Below, one piece after another: positions 1 to 13,600 of a stretch of DNA of 64,000 nt. Source of the DNA: Larix kaempferi. Its lineage: Eukaryota; Streptophyta; Pinopsida; Pinales; Pinaceae. The notes below the pieces were generated by a model, which saw only the letters and a program-made list of their open reading frames with translations, was not told the origin of the DNA and did no database searches. The stretch is taken from the NCBI GenBank assembly GCA_027924585.1, contig BSBM01001447.1:62001-126000 (forward strand), given 5' to 3'. Both the position numbers and the translations under genes were made by a program. The number at the start of each line of letters is the position of its first letter. Within the stretch, counting starts at the first letter, position 1.

Positions 1-3000
1 TTTCGTGACGTTCCGAGCTATTTTCGCACCCTTTAAGCCCAAGTCTAGCGAAAACGCATGATCGAGTTTAAACTTTGACTAACTTCTCGGAATTGAAATT
101 TGAGAATAGTTTTGGATGTCCCATTGGTACACGAGCGTCCACGCCAACTTTCGTAACGTTCCGAGTTCTTTTCACACCCTTTAAGCCCAAGTCTAGCGAA
201 AACGCACGATCGAGTTTCGAATTTGACCAACTTCTCGGAATTGAAAATTGAGCATAGATTTGGATGTCCCATTGGTAGACAAATGCGCACGCCAACTTTA
301 GTGACGTTCCGAGCTATTTTCACACCCTTTAAGCCCAAGTCTAGCGAAAATGCACGATCGAGTTTCAACTTTGTCCAACTTCTCGGAATCGAAATTCCAG
401 AATAGTTTTGGATGTCCCATTCTTAGACAAGCGTCCACACCAACTTTCGTGACATTCCGAGCTATTTTCGCACCCTTTAAGCCCAAGTCTAGCGAAAACG
501 CACGATCGAGTTTCAACTTTGACCAACTTCTCGGAATGTAAATTTCAGAATAGATTTGGATGTCGCATTGGTAGACGAGCGTCCACGCCAACTTTCGTGA
601 CGTTCCGAGCTATTTTCTCCCTCTTTAAGCCCAAGTCTAGTGAAAACGCACGGTTGAGTTTCAAATTTGACCAACTGCGCGAAATTGAAAATTGAGCATA
701 GATTTGGCTGTCCCATTGGTAGACAAATGTGCACGCCAACTTTCGTGACTTTCCGACCTATTTTCTCACCCTTTAAGCCTAAGTCTAGGGAAAATGCACC
801 GTCGATTTTCTACTTTGACCAACTTTTCGGAATATAAATTTGAGAATAGATTTGGATGTCGCATTGGTAGGCGAGGGTCCACGCCAACTTTCGTGAAGTT
901 TTGAGCTATTTTCACACCCTTTAAGCCCAAGTCTAGCGAAAACGCACGATCGAGTTTCAACTTTGACCAACTTCTCGGAATTTAAATTTGAGAATAGTTT
1001 TGCATATCCCATTGGTAGACGAGCGTCCACGCCAACTTTCGTGACGTTCCGAGCTATTTTCTCCCCCTTTAAGCCCAAGTCTAGTGAAAACGCACGGTCG
1101 AGTTTCGAATTTGACCAACTTCTCAGAATTAAAAATTGAGCATAGATTTGGATGTCCCGTTGGTAGACAAATGCGCACGCCAACTTTCGTGACGTTCCGA
1201 GCTATTTTCTCACCCTTCAAGCCTAAGTGTAGCGAAAATGCACGGTCGATTTTCAACTTTGACCAACTTCTCGGAATTTAAATTTGAGAATGCATTTGGA
1301 TGTCCCATTGGTAGACAAGCGTCCACACCAACTTTCGTGACGTTCCGAGCTATTTTCTCCCCCTTTAAGCCCAAGTCTAGTGAAAACGCACGGTCGAGTT
1401 TCGAATTTGACCAACTTCTCAGAATTTAAAATTGAGCATAGATTTGGATGTCCCGTTGGTAGACAAATGCGCATGCCAACTTTCGTGACGTTCCGAGCTA
1501 TTTTCACACCCTTTAAGCCCAAGTCTAGCGAAAACGCACGGTCGAGTTTCAACTTTGTCCAACTTCTCAGAATTGAGAATTGAGCATAGATTTGGATGTC
1601 CCGTTGGTAGACAAATGCGCATGCCAACTTTCGTGACGTTCCGAGCTATTTTCACACCCTTTAAGCCCAAGTCTAGCGAAAGTGCACGATCGAGTTTCAA
1701 CTTTGTCCAACTTCTTGGAATCGAAATTCGAGAATAATTTTGGATGTCCCATTGTTAGACAAGCGTCCACACCAACTTTCGTGACCTTCCGAGCTATTTT
1801 CTCCCCCTTTAAGCCCAAGTCTAGCGAAAATGCACGGTCGATTTTCAACTTTGACCAACTTCTCGGAATATAAATTTCAGAATAGATTTGGATGTCGCAT
1901 TGGTAGACGAGCGTCCACGCCAACGTTCGTGACGTTCCGAGCTATTTTCTCCCTCTTTAAGCCCAAGTCTAGTGAAAACGCACGGTCGAGTTTCAAATTT
2001 GACCAACTTCTCGGAATTGAAAATTGAGCATAGATTTGGCTGTCCCGTTGGTAGACAAATGCGCACGCCAACTTTCGTGACTTTCTGACCTATTTTCTCA
2101 ACCTTTAAGCCTAAGTCTAGTGAAAATGCACGGTCGATTTTCAACTTTGACCAACTTCTCGGAATATAAATTTGAGAATAGATTTGGATGTCGCATTGGT
2201 AGGCGAGGGTCCACGCACACTTTCGTGAAGTTCCGAGCTATTTTCACACCCTTTAAGCCCAAGTGTAGCGAAAGCGCACGATCGAGTTTCAACTTTGACC
2301 AACTTCTCGGAATCGAAATTTGAGAATAGTTTGGGATGTCCCATTGGTACACGAGCGTCCACGCCAACTTTCGTAACGTTCCGAGTTATTTTCACACCCT
2401 TTAAGCCCAAGTCTAGTGAAAATGCACGGTCGAGTTTCAAATTTGACCAACTTCTCAGAATAAAAAATTGAGCATAGATTTGGCTGTCCTGTTGGTAGAC
2501 AAATGCGCACGCCAACTTTCGTGACTTTCCGACCTATTTTCTCACCCTTTAATCCTAAGTCTAGCGAAAATGCACGATCGAGTTTCAACTTTGACCAACT
2601 TCTCGAAATTTAAATTTGAGAATAGTTTTGGATGTCGCATTGGTAGGCGAGGGTCCACGCCAACTTTCGTGAAGTTCTGAGCTATTTTCACACCGTTTAA
2701 GCCCAAGTCTAGCGAAAATGCATGATCGAGTTTCAACTTTGACCAACTTCTCGGAATTGAAATTTGAGAATAGTTTTGGATGTCCCATTGGTAGACAAGC
2801 GTCCACACCAACTTTCGTGACGTTCCGAGCTATTTTCTCCCCCTTAAGCCCAAGACTAGTGAAAATGCACGGTCGAGTTTCGAATTTGACCAACTTCTCG
2901 GAATTGAAAATTGAGCATAGATTTGGATGTCCCGTTGGTAGACAAATGCGCACGCCAACTTTCGTGACGTTCCGAGCTATTTTCTCACCCTTTAAGCCTA

Positions 3001-4103
3001 AGTGTAGCGAAAATGCATGGTCGAATTTCAACTTTGACCACATTCTCCGAATTTAAATTTGTGAATGGATTTGGATGTCACATTGGTAGACGAGCGTCCA
3101 CGCCAACTTTCGTGACGTTCCGAGCTATTTTCGCACGCTTTAAGCCCAAGTGTTGCGAAAACGCACGATCGAGTTTCAACTTTGACTAACTTCTCGGAAT
3201 TGAAATTTGAGAATAGTTTTGGATGTCCCATTGGTGCACGAGCGTCCACGCCAACTTTCGTAACGTTCCGAGTTATTTTCACACCCTTTAAGCCCAAGTG
3301 TAGCGAAAACGCACGATCGAGTTTCAACTTTGACTAACTTCTCGGAATTGAAATTTGAGAATAGTTTTGGATGTCCCATTGGTAGACAAGCGTCCACAAC
3401 AACTATCGTGACATTCCGAGCTATTTTCTCCCTCTTTAAGCACAAGTCTAGCGAAAACGCACGGTCGAGTTTCGAATTTGACCAACTTCTCGGAATTGAA
3501 AATTGAACATAGATTTGGATGTCCCGTTGGTAGACAAATGCGCACGCCAACTTTCGTGACGTTCCGAGCTATTTTCTCACCCTTTAAGCCTAAGTGTAGC
3601 GAAAATGCACGGTCGATTTTCAACTTTGACCAACTTCTCGGAATTTAAATTTGAGAATGGTTGTGTATGTCACATTGGTAGACGAACGTCCACACCAACT
3701 TTCATAACGTTCCAAGCTATTTTCACACCCTTTAAGCCCAAGTTTAGCGAAAACGCACGATCGAGTTTCAACTTTGATTAACTTCTCGGAATTGAAATTT
3801 GAGAATAGTTTTGGATGTCCCATTGGTAGACAAGCGTCCACACCAACTTTTGTGACGTTCCGAGCCATTTTCTCCCACTTTAATCCCAAGTCTAGTGAAA
3901 ACGCACGGTCGAGTTTTGAATTTGACCAACTTCTCGGAATTGAAAATTGAGCATAGAGTTGGATGTCCCGTTGGTAGACAAATGCGCATGCTAACTTTTG
4001 TGACGTTCCGAGCTATTTTCTCACCCTTTAAGCCTAAGTCTAGCGAAAACGCACGGTCGAGTTTCGAATTTGACCAACTTCTCGGAATTAAAAATTGAGC
4101 ATG

Positions 4104-4166
4104 GATTTGGATGTCCCGTTGGTAGAAAAATGCGCACGCCAACTTTCGTCACATTACAAGCTAATG
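4104..4166 (+). repeat. 63-bp truncated satellite monomer
   Basis: The monomer is cut after GTCACATTACAAGCTAAT and joined directly to the next GGATTTGG start, losing 85 bp. Five other truncated units in the window share this breakpoint. Confidence 0.92.
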
Positions 4167-5498
4167 GATTTGGATGTCACATTGGTAGACGAGCGTCCAC
4201 GCCAACTTTCGTGACGTTCCGAGCTATTTTCACACCCTTTAGGCCCAAGTCTAGCGAAAACGCACGATCGAGTTTCAACTTTGACTAACTTCTCCGAATT
4301 GAAATTTGAGAATAGTTTTGGATGTCCCATTGGTAGACAAGCGTCCACACCAACTTTCGTGACGTTCCGAGCTATTTTCTCCCCCTTTATGCCCAAGTCT
4401 AGTGAAAACGCACGGTCGAGTTTCAAATTTGACCAACTTCTCGGAATTGAAAATTGAGCATAGATTTGGATGTCCCGTTGGTAGACAAATGCGCACGCCA
4501 ACTTTCGTGACGTTCCGAGCTATTTTCTCACCCTTTAAGCCTAAATCTAGCGAAAACGCACGGTCGAGTTTCGAATTTGACCAACTTCTCGGAATTAAAA
4601 ATTGAGCATAGATTTGGATGTCCCGTTGGTAGACAAATGCGCACGCCAACTTTCGTGACATTCCGAGCTATTTTCTCACCCTTTAAGCCCAAGTCTAGCG
4701 AAAATGCACGGTCGATTTTCAACTTTGACCAACTTCTCGAAATATAAATTTGAGAATAGATTTGGATGTCCAATTGGTAGACAAGTGTCCACACCAACTT
4801 TCATGACGTTCCGAGCTATTTTCTCCCTCTTTAAGCCCAAGTCTAGTGAAAACGCACGGTCGAGTTTCGAACTTGACCAAATTCTCGGAATTGAAAATTG
4901 AGCATAGATTTCGATGTCCCGTTGGTAGACATATGCGCACGCCAACTTTGGTGACGTTCCGAGCTATTTTCTCATCATTTAAGCCTAAGTCTAGCGAAAA
5001 TGCACAGTCGATTTTCAATTTTCACCAACTTCTCGGAATATAAATTTGAGAATAGATTTGGATGTCGCATTGGTAGATGAGCGTCGACGCCAACTTTCGT
5101 GACGTTACGAGATATTTTCACACCCTTTAAGCCCAAGTCTAGCGAAAACGCACGATCGAGTTTCAACTTTGACCAACTTCTCGGAATTGAAATTTGAGAA
5201 TAGTTTTGGATGTCCCATTGGTAGACAAGCGTCCACACCAACTTTCGTGACGTTCCGAGCTATTTTCTCCCCCTTTAAGCCCAACTCTAGCGAAAACGCA
5301 CGGTCGAGTTTCAAATTTGACCAACTTCTCGAAATAGAAAATTGAGCATAGATTTGGATGTCACGTTGGTAGACAAATGCGCACGCCAACGTTTGTGACG
5401 TTCTGAGCTATTTTCTCACCCTTTAAGCCTAAGTCTAGCGAAAACGCACGGTCGAGTTTCGAATTTGACCAACTTCTCGGAATTAAAAATTGAGCATA

Positions 5499-5561
5499 GA
5501 TTTGGATGTCCCGTTGGTAAAAAAATGCGCACGCCAACTTTCGTCACATTACGAGCTAATG
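5499..5561 (+). repeat. 63-bp truncated satellite monomer
   Basis: It has the same breakpoint (ACGAGCTAAT/GGATTTGG) as the unit at 4104. The two are exactly 1395 bp apart, which is nine monomers plus 63 bp. Confidence 0.92.
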
Positions 5562-5639
5562 GATTTGGATGTCGCATTGGTAGGCGAGCGTCCACGCCAA
5601 CTTTCGTGACGTTCCGAGCTATTTTCACACCCTTTAGGC

Positions 5640-8154
5640 CCAAGTCTAGCGAAAACGCACGATCGAGTTTCAACTTTGACTAACTTCTCGGAATTGAAAT
5701 TTGAGAATAGTTTTGGATGTCCCATTGGTAGACAAGCGTCCACACCAACTTTCGTGACGTTCCGAGCTATTTTCTCCACCTTTAAGCCCAAGTCTAGTGA
5801 AAACGCACGGTCGAGTTTCGAATTTGACCAACTTCTCGGAATTAAAAATTGAGCATAGATTTGGATGTCCCGTTGGTAGACAAATGCGCACGCCAACTTT
5901 CGTGACGTTCCGAGCTATTTTCTCACCCTTTAAGCCTTAGTGTAGCGAAAATGCACGGTCGATTTTCAACTTTGACCAACTTCTCGGAATTTAAATTTGC
6001 GAATGGATTTGGATGTCGCATTGGTAGACGAGCGTCCACGCCAACTTTCGTGACGTTCCGAGCTATTTTCGCACCCTTTAAGCCCAAGTCTAGCGAAAAC
6101 GCATGATCGAGTTTCAACTTTGACTAACTTCTCAGAATTGAAAGTTGAGAATAGTTTTGGATGTCCCATTGGTACACGAGCGTCCACGCCAACTTTCGTA
6201 ACGTTCCGAGTTATTTTCACACCCTTTAAGCCCAAGTCTAGCGAAAACGCGCGATCGAGTTTCGACTTTGATTAGCTTCTCGGAATTGAAATTTCAGAAT
6301 AGTTTTGGATGTCGCATTGGTAGACAAGCGTCCACACCAACTTTCGTGACGTTCCGAGCTATTTTCTCCCCCTTTAAGCCCAAGTCTAGTGAAAACGCAC
6401 GGTCGAGTTTCGAATTTGACCAACTTCTCGGAATTGAAAATTGAGCTTAGATTTGGATGTCTTGTTGGTAGACAAATGCGCACGCCAACTTTCGTGACGT
6501 TCCGAGCTATTTTCACACCCTTTAAGCCCAAGTCTAGCTAAAACGCACGATCGAGTTTCAACTTTGTCAAACTTCTCGGAATCGAAATTCGAGAATAGTT
6601 TTGGATGTCCCATTGTTAGACAAGCATCCACACCAACTTTCGTGACGTTCCGAGCTATTTTCTCCCCCTTTAGGCCCAAGTCTAGCGAAAATGCACGGTC
6701 GATTTTCAACTTTGACCAACTTCTCGGAATATAAATTTCAGAATAGATTTGGATGTCGCATTGGTAGACGAGCGTCCACGCCAACTTTCGTGACGTTCCG
6801 AGCTATTTTCTCCCTCTTTAGGCCCAAGTCTAGTGAAAACGCACGGTCGAGTTTCGAATTTGACCAACTTCTCGAAATTGAAAATTGAGCATAGATTTGG
6901 CTGTCCCGTTGGTAGACAAATGCGCACGACAACTTTCGTGACTTTTCGACCTATTTTCACAGCCTTTAAGCCCAAGTCTAGCGAAAGTGCACGATCGAGT
7001 TTCAACTTTGTCCAACTTCTCGGAATATAAATTTGAGAATAGATTTGGATGTCGCATTGGTAGGCGAGGGTCCACGCCAACTTTCGTGAAGTTCCGAGAT
7101 ATTTTCACACCCTTTAAGCCCAAGTCTAGCGAAAATGCATGATCGAGTTTCAACTTTGACCAACTTCTTGAAATTTAAATTTGAGAATAGTTTTGGATGT
7201 CCCATTGGTAGATGAGCGTCCACGCAAACTTTCGTGACGTTCCGAGCTATTTTCTCCCCCTTTAAGCCCAAGTCTAGTGAAAACGCACGGTCGAGTTTCG
7301 AATTTGACCAACTTCTCGGAATTAAAAATTGAGCATAAATTTGGATGTCCCGTTGGTAGACAAATGCGCACGCCAACTTTCGTGACGTTCCGAGCTATTT
7401 TCTCACCCTTTAAGCCTAAGTGTAGCGAAAATGCACGGTCGATTTTCAACTTTGACCAACTTCTCAGAATTTAAATTTGTGAATGGATTTGGATGTCACA
7501 TTGGTAGACGAGCGTCCACGCCAACTTTCCTGACGTCCGAGCTATTTTCGCACCCTTTAAGCCCAAGTCTAGCGAAAACGCACGATCGAGTTTCAAGTTT
7601 GACTAACTTCTCAGAATTGAAATTTGAGAATAGTTTTGGATGTCGCATTGGTAGACAAGCGTCCACACCAACTTTTGTGACGTTTCGAGCTATTTTCACC
7701 CCCTTTAAGCCCAAGTCTAGCGAAAACGCATGGTCGAGTTTCGAATTTGATTAACTTCTCGAAATTGAAAATTGAGAATAGTTTTGAATGTCCCATTGGT
7801 AGACAAATGCGCACGCCAACTTTCGTGACGTTCCGAGCTATTTTCACACCCTTTAAGCCCACGTCCAGCGAAAGCGCACGATCGAGTTTCAACTTTGTCC
7901 AACTTCTCGGAATCGAAATTCGAGAATAGTTTTGGATGTCCCATTGTTAGACAAGCGTCCACACCAACTTTCGTGACGTTCTGAGCTATTTTCTCCCCCT
8001 TTAAGCCAAAGTCTAGCGAAAACGCACGGTCGAGTTTCAAATTTGACCAACTTCGCGGAATTAAAAATTGAGCATAGATTTGGATGTCACGTTGCTAGAC
8101 AAATGTGCATGCCAACTTTCGTGACGTTCCGAGCTATTTTCACACCCTTTAAGC
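5640..8154 (+). repeat. 2515-bp higher-order repeat, copy 1
   Basis: This segment of 17 monomers recurs immediately downstream at an offset of exactly 2515 bp. Since 17 x 148 is 2516, the missing base is a 1-bp deletion near 7535 (GACGTCCGAGC instead of GACGTTCCGAGC), and the second copy shares it. Reading the copies side by side I noticed only a handful of substitutions (for example near 5978, 6467, 6703 and 6971). The boundary is uncertain by a few tens of bases because all monomers are alike. Confidence 0.9.
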
Positions 8155-10669
8155 CCAAGTCTAGCGAAAACGCATGATCGAGTTTCAACTTTGACTAACT
8201 TCTCGGAATTGAAATTTGAGAATAGTTTTGGATGTCCCATTGGTAGACAAGCGTCCACACCAACTTTCGTGACGTTCCGAGCTATTTTCTCCACCTTTAA
8301 GCCCAAGTCTAGTGAAAACGCACGGTCGAGTTTCGAATTTGACCAACTTCTCGGAATTAAAAATTGAGCATAGATTTGGATGTCCCGTTGGTAGACAAAT
8401 GCGCACGCCAACTTTCGTGACGTTCCGAGCTATTTTCTCACCCTTTAAGCCTTAGTGTAGCGAAAATGCACGGTCGATTTTCAACTTTGACGAACTTCTC
8501 GGAATTTAAATTTGCGAATGGATTTGGATGTCGCATTGGTAGACGAGCGTCCACGCCAACTTTCGTGACGTTCCGAGCTATTTTCGCACCCTTTAAGCCC
8601 AAGTCTAGCGAAAACGCATGATCGAGTTTCAACTTTGACTAACTTCTCAGAATTGAAAGTTGAGAATAGTTTTGGATGTCCCATTGGTACACGAGCGTCC
8701 ACGCCAACTTTCGTAACGTTCCGAGTTATTTTCACACCCTTTAAGCCCAAGTCTAGCGAAAACGCGCGATCGAGTTTCGACTTTGATTAGCTTCTCGGAA
8801 TTGAAATTTCAGAATAGTTTTGGATGTCGCATTGGTAGACAAGCGTCCACACCAACTTTCGTGACGTTCCGAGCTATTTTCTCCCCCTTTAAGCCCAAGT
8901 CTAGTGAAAACGCACGGTCGAGTTTCGAATTTGACCAACTTCTCGGAATTGAAAATTGAGCTTAGATTTGGATGTCTCGTTGGTAGACAAATGCGCACGC
9001 CAACTTTCGTGACGTTCCGAGCTATTTTCACACCCTTTAAGCCCAAGTCTAGCTAAAACGCACGATCGAGTTTCAACTTTGTCAAACTTCTCGGAATCGA
9101 AATTCGAGAATAGTTTTGGATGTCCCATTGTTAGACAAGCATCCACACCAACTTTCGTGACGTTCCGAGCTATTTTCTCCCCCTTTAGGCCCAAGTCTAG
9201 CGAAAATGCACGGTCGATTTTGAACTTTGACCAACTTCTCGGAATATAAATTTCAGAATAGATTTGGATGTCGCATTGGTAGACGAGCGTCCACGCCAAC
9301 TTTCGTGACGTTCCGAGCTATTTTCTCCCTCTTTAGGCCCAAGTCTAGTGAAAACGCACGGTCGAGTTTCGAATTTGACCAACTTCTCGAAATTGAAAAT
9401 TGAGCATAGATTTGGCTGTCCCGTTGGTAGACAAATGCGCACGACAACTTTCGTGACTTTTCGACCTATTTTCACACCCTTTAAGCCCAAGTCTAGCGAA
9501 AGTGCACGATCGAGTTTCAACTTTGTCCAACTTCTCGGAATATAAATTTGAGAATAGATTTGGATGTCGCATTGGTAGGCGAGGGTCCACGCCAACTTTC
9601 GTGAAGTTCCGAGATATTTTCACACCCTTTAAGCCCAAGTCTAGCGAAAATGCATGATCGAGTTTCAACTTTGACCAACTTCTTGAAATTTAAATTTGAG
9701 AATAGTTTTGGATGTCCCATTGGTAGATGAGCGTCCACGCAAACTTTCGTGACGTTCCGAGCTATTTTCTCCCCCTTTAAGCCCAAGTCTAGTGAAAACG
9801 CACGGTCGAGTTTCGAATTTGACCAACTTCTCGGAATTAAAAATTGAGCATAAATTTGGATGTCCCGTTGGTAGACAAATGCGCACGCCAACTTTCGTGA
9901 CGTTCCGAGCTATTTTCTCACCCTTTAAGCCTAAGTGTAGCGAAAATGCACGGTCGATTTTCAACTTTGACCAACTTCTCAGAATTTAAATTTGTGAATG
10001 GATTTGGATGTCACATTGGTAGACGAGCGTCCACGCCAACTTTCCTGACGTCCGAGCTATTTTCGCACCCTTTAAGCCCAAGTCTAGCGAAAACGCACGA
10101 TCGAGTTTCAAGTTTGACTAACTTCTCAGAATTGAAATTTGAGAATAGTTTTGGATGTCGCATTGGTAGACAAGCGTCCACACCAACTTTTGTGACGTTT
10201 CGAGCTATTTTCACCCCCTTTAAGCCCAAGTCTAGCGAAAACGCATGGTCGAGTTTCGAATTTGATTAACTTCTCGAAATTGAAAATTGAGAATAGTTTT
10301 GAATGTCCCATTGGTAGACAAATGCGCACGCCAACTTTCGTGACGTTCCGAGCTATTTTCACACCCTTTAAGCCCACGTCCAGCGAAAGCGCACGATCGA
10401 GTTTCAACTTTGTCCAACTTCTCGGAATCGAAATTCGAGAATAGTTTTGGATGTCCCATTGTTAGACAAGCGTCCACACCAACTTTCGTGACGTTCTGAG
10501 CTATTTTCTCCCCCTTTAAGCCAAAGTCTAGCGAAAACGCACGGTCGAGTTTCAAATTTGACCAACTTCGCGGAATTGAAAATTGAGCATAGATTTGGAT
10601 GTCACGTTGCTAGACAAATGTGCATGCCAACTTTCGTGACGTTCCGAGCTATTTTCACACCCTTTAAGC
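8155..10669 (+). repeat. 2515-bp higher-order repeat, copy 2
   Basis: This is the tandem partner of the preceding 17-monomer block. It carries the same private variants, including the 147-bp monomer near 10050 and the cluster CGCGCGATCGAGTTTCGAC near 8764. Similarity stops near 10684, where the copies change to different monomer variants. The near identity indicates a recent unequal exchange or segmental duplication in the array. Confidence 0.9.
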
Positions 10670-13600
10670 CCAAGTCTAGCGAAAGCGAACGATCGAGTTT
10701 CAACTTTGTCCAACTTCTCGGAATCGAAATTCGAGAATAGTTTTGGATGTCCCATTGGTAGACAAGCGTCCACACTAACTTTCGTGACGTTCCGAGCTAT
10801 TTTCACCCCCTTTAAGCCCAAGTCTAGCGAAAACGCATGGTCGAGTTTCGAATTTGATTAACTTCTCGGAATTGAAAATTGAGAATAGTTTTGAATGTCC
10901 CATTGGTAGACAAGCGTCCACACCAACTTTCGTGACGTTCCGAGCTATTTTCTCCCCGTTTAAGCCCAAGTCAATCGAAAACGCACGATCGAGTTTCAAC
11001 TTTGACCAACTTATCGGAATTGAAATTTGAGAATAGTTTTGGGTGTCCCATTGGTAGACAAGCGTCCACACCAACTTTCGTGACGTTCCGAGCTATTTTC
11101 TCCCCGTTTAAGCCCAAGTCAAGCGAAAACGCATGATCGAGTTTCAACTTTGACCAACTTCTCAGAATTTAAATTTGAGAATAGTTTTGGATGTCCCATT
11201 GGTAGACAAGCGTCCACACCAACTTTCGTGACGTTTCGAGCTATTTTCTCCCCCTTTAAGCCCAAGTCTAGAGAAAACGCACGGTCGAGTTTCGAATTTG
11301 ACCAACTTCTCGGAATTGAAAATTGAGCATAGATTTGGATGTCCCGTTGGTAGAACAATGCTCACGCCAACTTTCGTGACGTCCGAGCTATTTTCTCACC
11401 CTTTAAGCCTAAGTGTAGAGAAAATGCACGGTCGATTTTCAACTTTGACCAACTTCTCGGAATTTAAATTTGCGAATAGATTTGGATGTCACATTGGTAG
11501 ACGAGCGTCCACGCCAACTTTTGTAACGTTCCGAGCTATTTTCACACCCTTTAAGCCCAAGTCTAGCGAAAACGCACGATCGAGTTTCGAATTTGACCAA
11601 CTTCTCGGAATTGAAAATTGAGCATCGATTTGGATGTCCCGTTGGTAGACAAATGCGCACGCACACTTTCGTGACGTTCTGAGCTATTTTCTCACCCTTT
11701 AAGCCAAGGTCTAGCGAAAACGCATGGTCGAGTTTCAAACTTGACCAACTTCTCGGATTTGAAAATTGAGCATAGATTTGGATGACCCGTTGGTAGACAA
11801 ATGCTCACGCCAACTTTCGTGACGTTCCGAGCTATTTTCTCCCCCTTTAAGCCCAAGTCTAGCGAAAACGCACGATCGAGTTTCAACTTTGACCAACATC
11901 TCGGAATTTAAATTTGAGAATGGATTTGGATGTCCCATTGGTAGACGAGCGTCCACACCAACTTTCGTAATGTTCCGAGCTATTTTCACATCCTTTAAGC
12001 CCAAGTCTAGCGAAAACGCACGATCGAGTTTCAACTTTGACCAACTTCTCAGAATTTAAATTTGAGAATAGTTTTGGATGTCCCGTTGGTAGACAAATGC
12101 GCACGCCAACTTTCGTGACGTTCCGAGCTATTTTCTCACCCTTTAAGCCTAAGTGTAGCGAAAATGCACGGTCGATTTTCAACTTTGACCAAATTCTCGG
12201 AATTTAAATTTGCGAATGGATTTGGATGTCCCATTGGTAGACGAGCGTCCACGCCAAATTTCGTGACGTTCCGAGTTATTTTCACACCCTTTAAGCCCAA
12301 GTCTAGCGAAAATGCACGATCGAGTTTCGACTTTGATTAACTTCTCGGAATTGAAATTTCAGAATAGTTTTGGATGTCGCATTGGTAGACAAGCGTCCAC
12401 ACCAACTTTCGTGACGTTCCGAGCTATTTTCTCCCCCTTTAAGCCCAAGTCTAGCGAAAACATACAGTCGAGTTTTGAATTTGACCAATTTCTCAGAATT
12501 GAAAATTGAGCATAGATTTGGATGTCCCATTGGTAGACAAATGCGCACGCCAACTTTCGTGACGTTTCAAGCTATTTTTTCACCCTTTAAGCCCAAGTCT
12601 AGCGAAAGCGCACGATCGAGTTTCAACTTTGTCCAACTTCTCGGAATCGAAATTCGAGAATAGTTTTGGATGTCCCATTGGTAGACAAGCGTCCACACCA
12701 ACTTTCGTGACGTTCCGACCTATTTTCTCCCCATTTAAGCCCAATTCTAGCGAAAACGCACGGTCGAGTTTCGAATTTGATTAACTTCTCGAAATTGAAA
12801 ATTGAGAATAGTTTTTGATGTCCCATTTGTAGACAAGCGTCCACACCAACTTTCGTGACGTTCCGAGCTATTTTCTCCCCGTTTAAGCCCAAGTCAAGCG
12901 AAAACGCACGAACGAGTTTCAACTTTGACCAACTTCTCAGAATTGAAATTTGACAATAGTTTTGGATGTCCCATTGGTAGACAGGCGTCCAAAGCAACTT
13001 TCTTGACGTTTCGAGCTATTTTCACACCCTTTAATACCAAGTCTAGCGAAAACGCACGGTCGAGTTTCGAATTTGACCAACTTCTCGGAATTGAAAATTG
13101 AGCATAGATTGGGATGTCCCGTTGGTAGACAAATGCGCATGACAGCTTTCGTGACGTTCTGAGTTATTTTCTCACCCTTTAAGCCTAAGTCTAACAAAAA
13201 TGCACAGTCGATTTTCAACTTTGACCAAATTCTTGGAATTTAAATTTCAGAATAGATTTGGATGTCACATTGGTAGACGAGCGTCCACACCAACTTTAGT
13301 GACGTTCCGAGCTATTTTCACACCCTTTAAGCCCAAGTCTAGCGAAAACGCATGATCGAGTTTCAACTTTGACTAACTTCTCGGAATTGAAATTTGAGAA
13401 TAGTTTTGGATGTCCCATTGGTAGACAAGCGTCCACGCCAACTTTCGTGACGTTCCGAGCTATTTTCACACCCTTTAAGCCCAAATCTAGCGAAAACGCA
13501 TGATCGAGTTTCAACTTTGACTAACTTCTCGGAATTGAAATTTGAGAATAGTTTTGGATGTCCAATTGGTAGACAAGCGTCCACACCAACTTTCGTGACG

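Noticed and set aside
2718-3056. Open frame of 112 codons on the + strand (repeated FGCPIGRQASTPTFVTFRAI strings)
   Set aside because: This is the + strand translation of the same satellite, not a repeat-protein gene.
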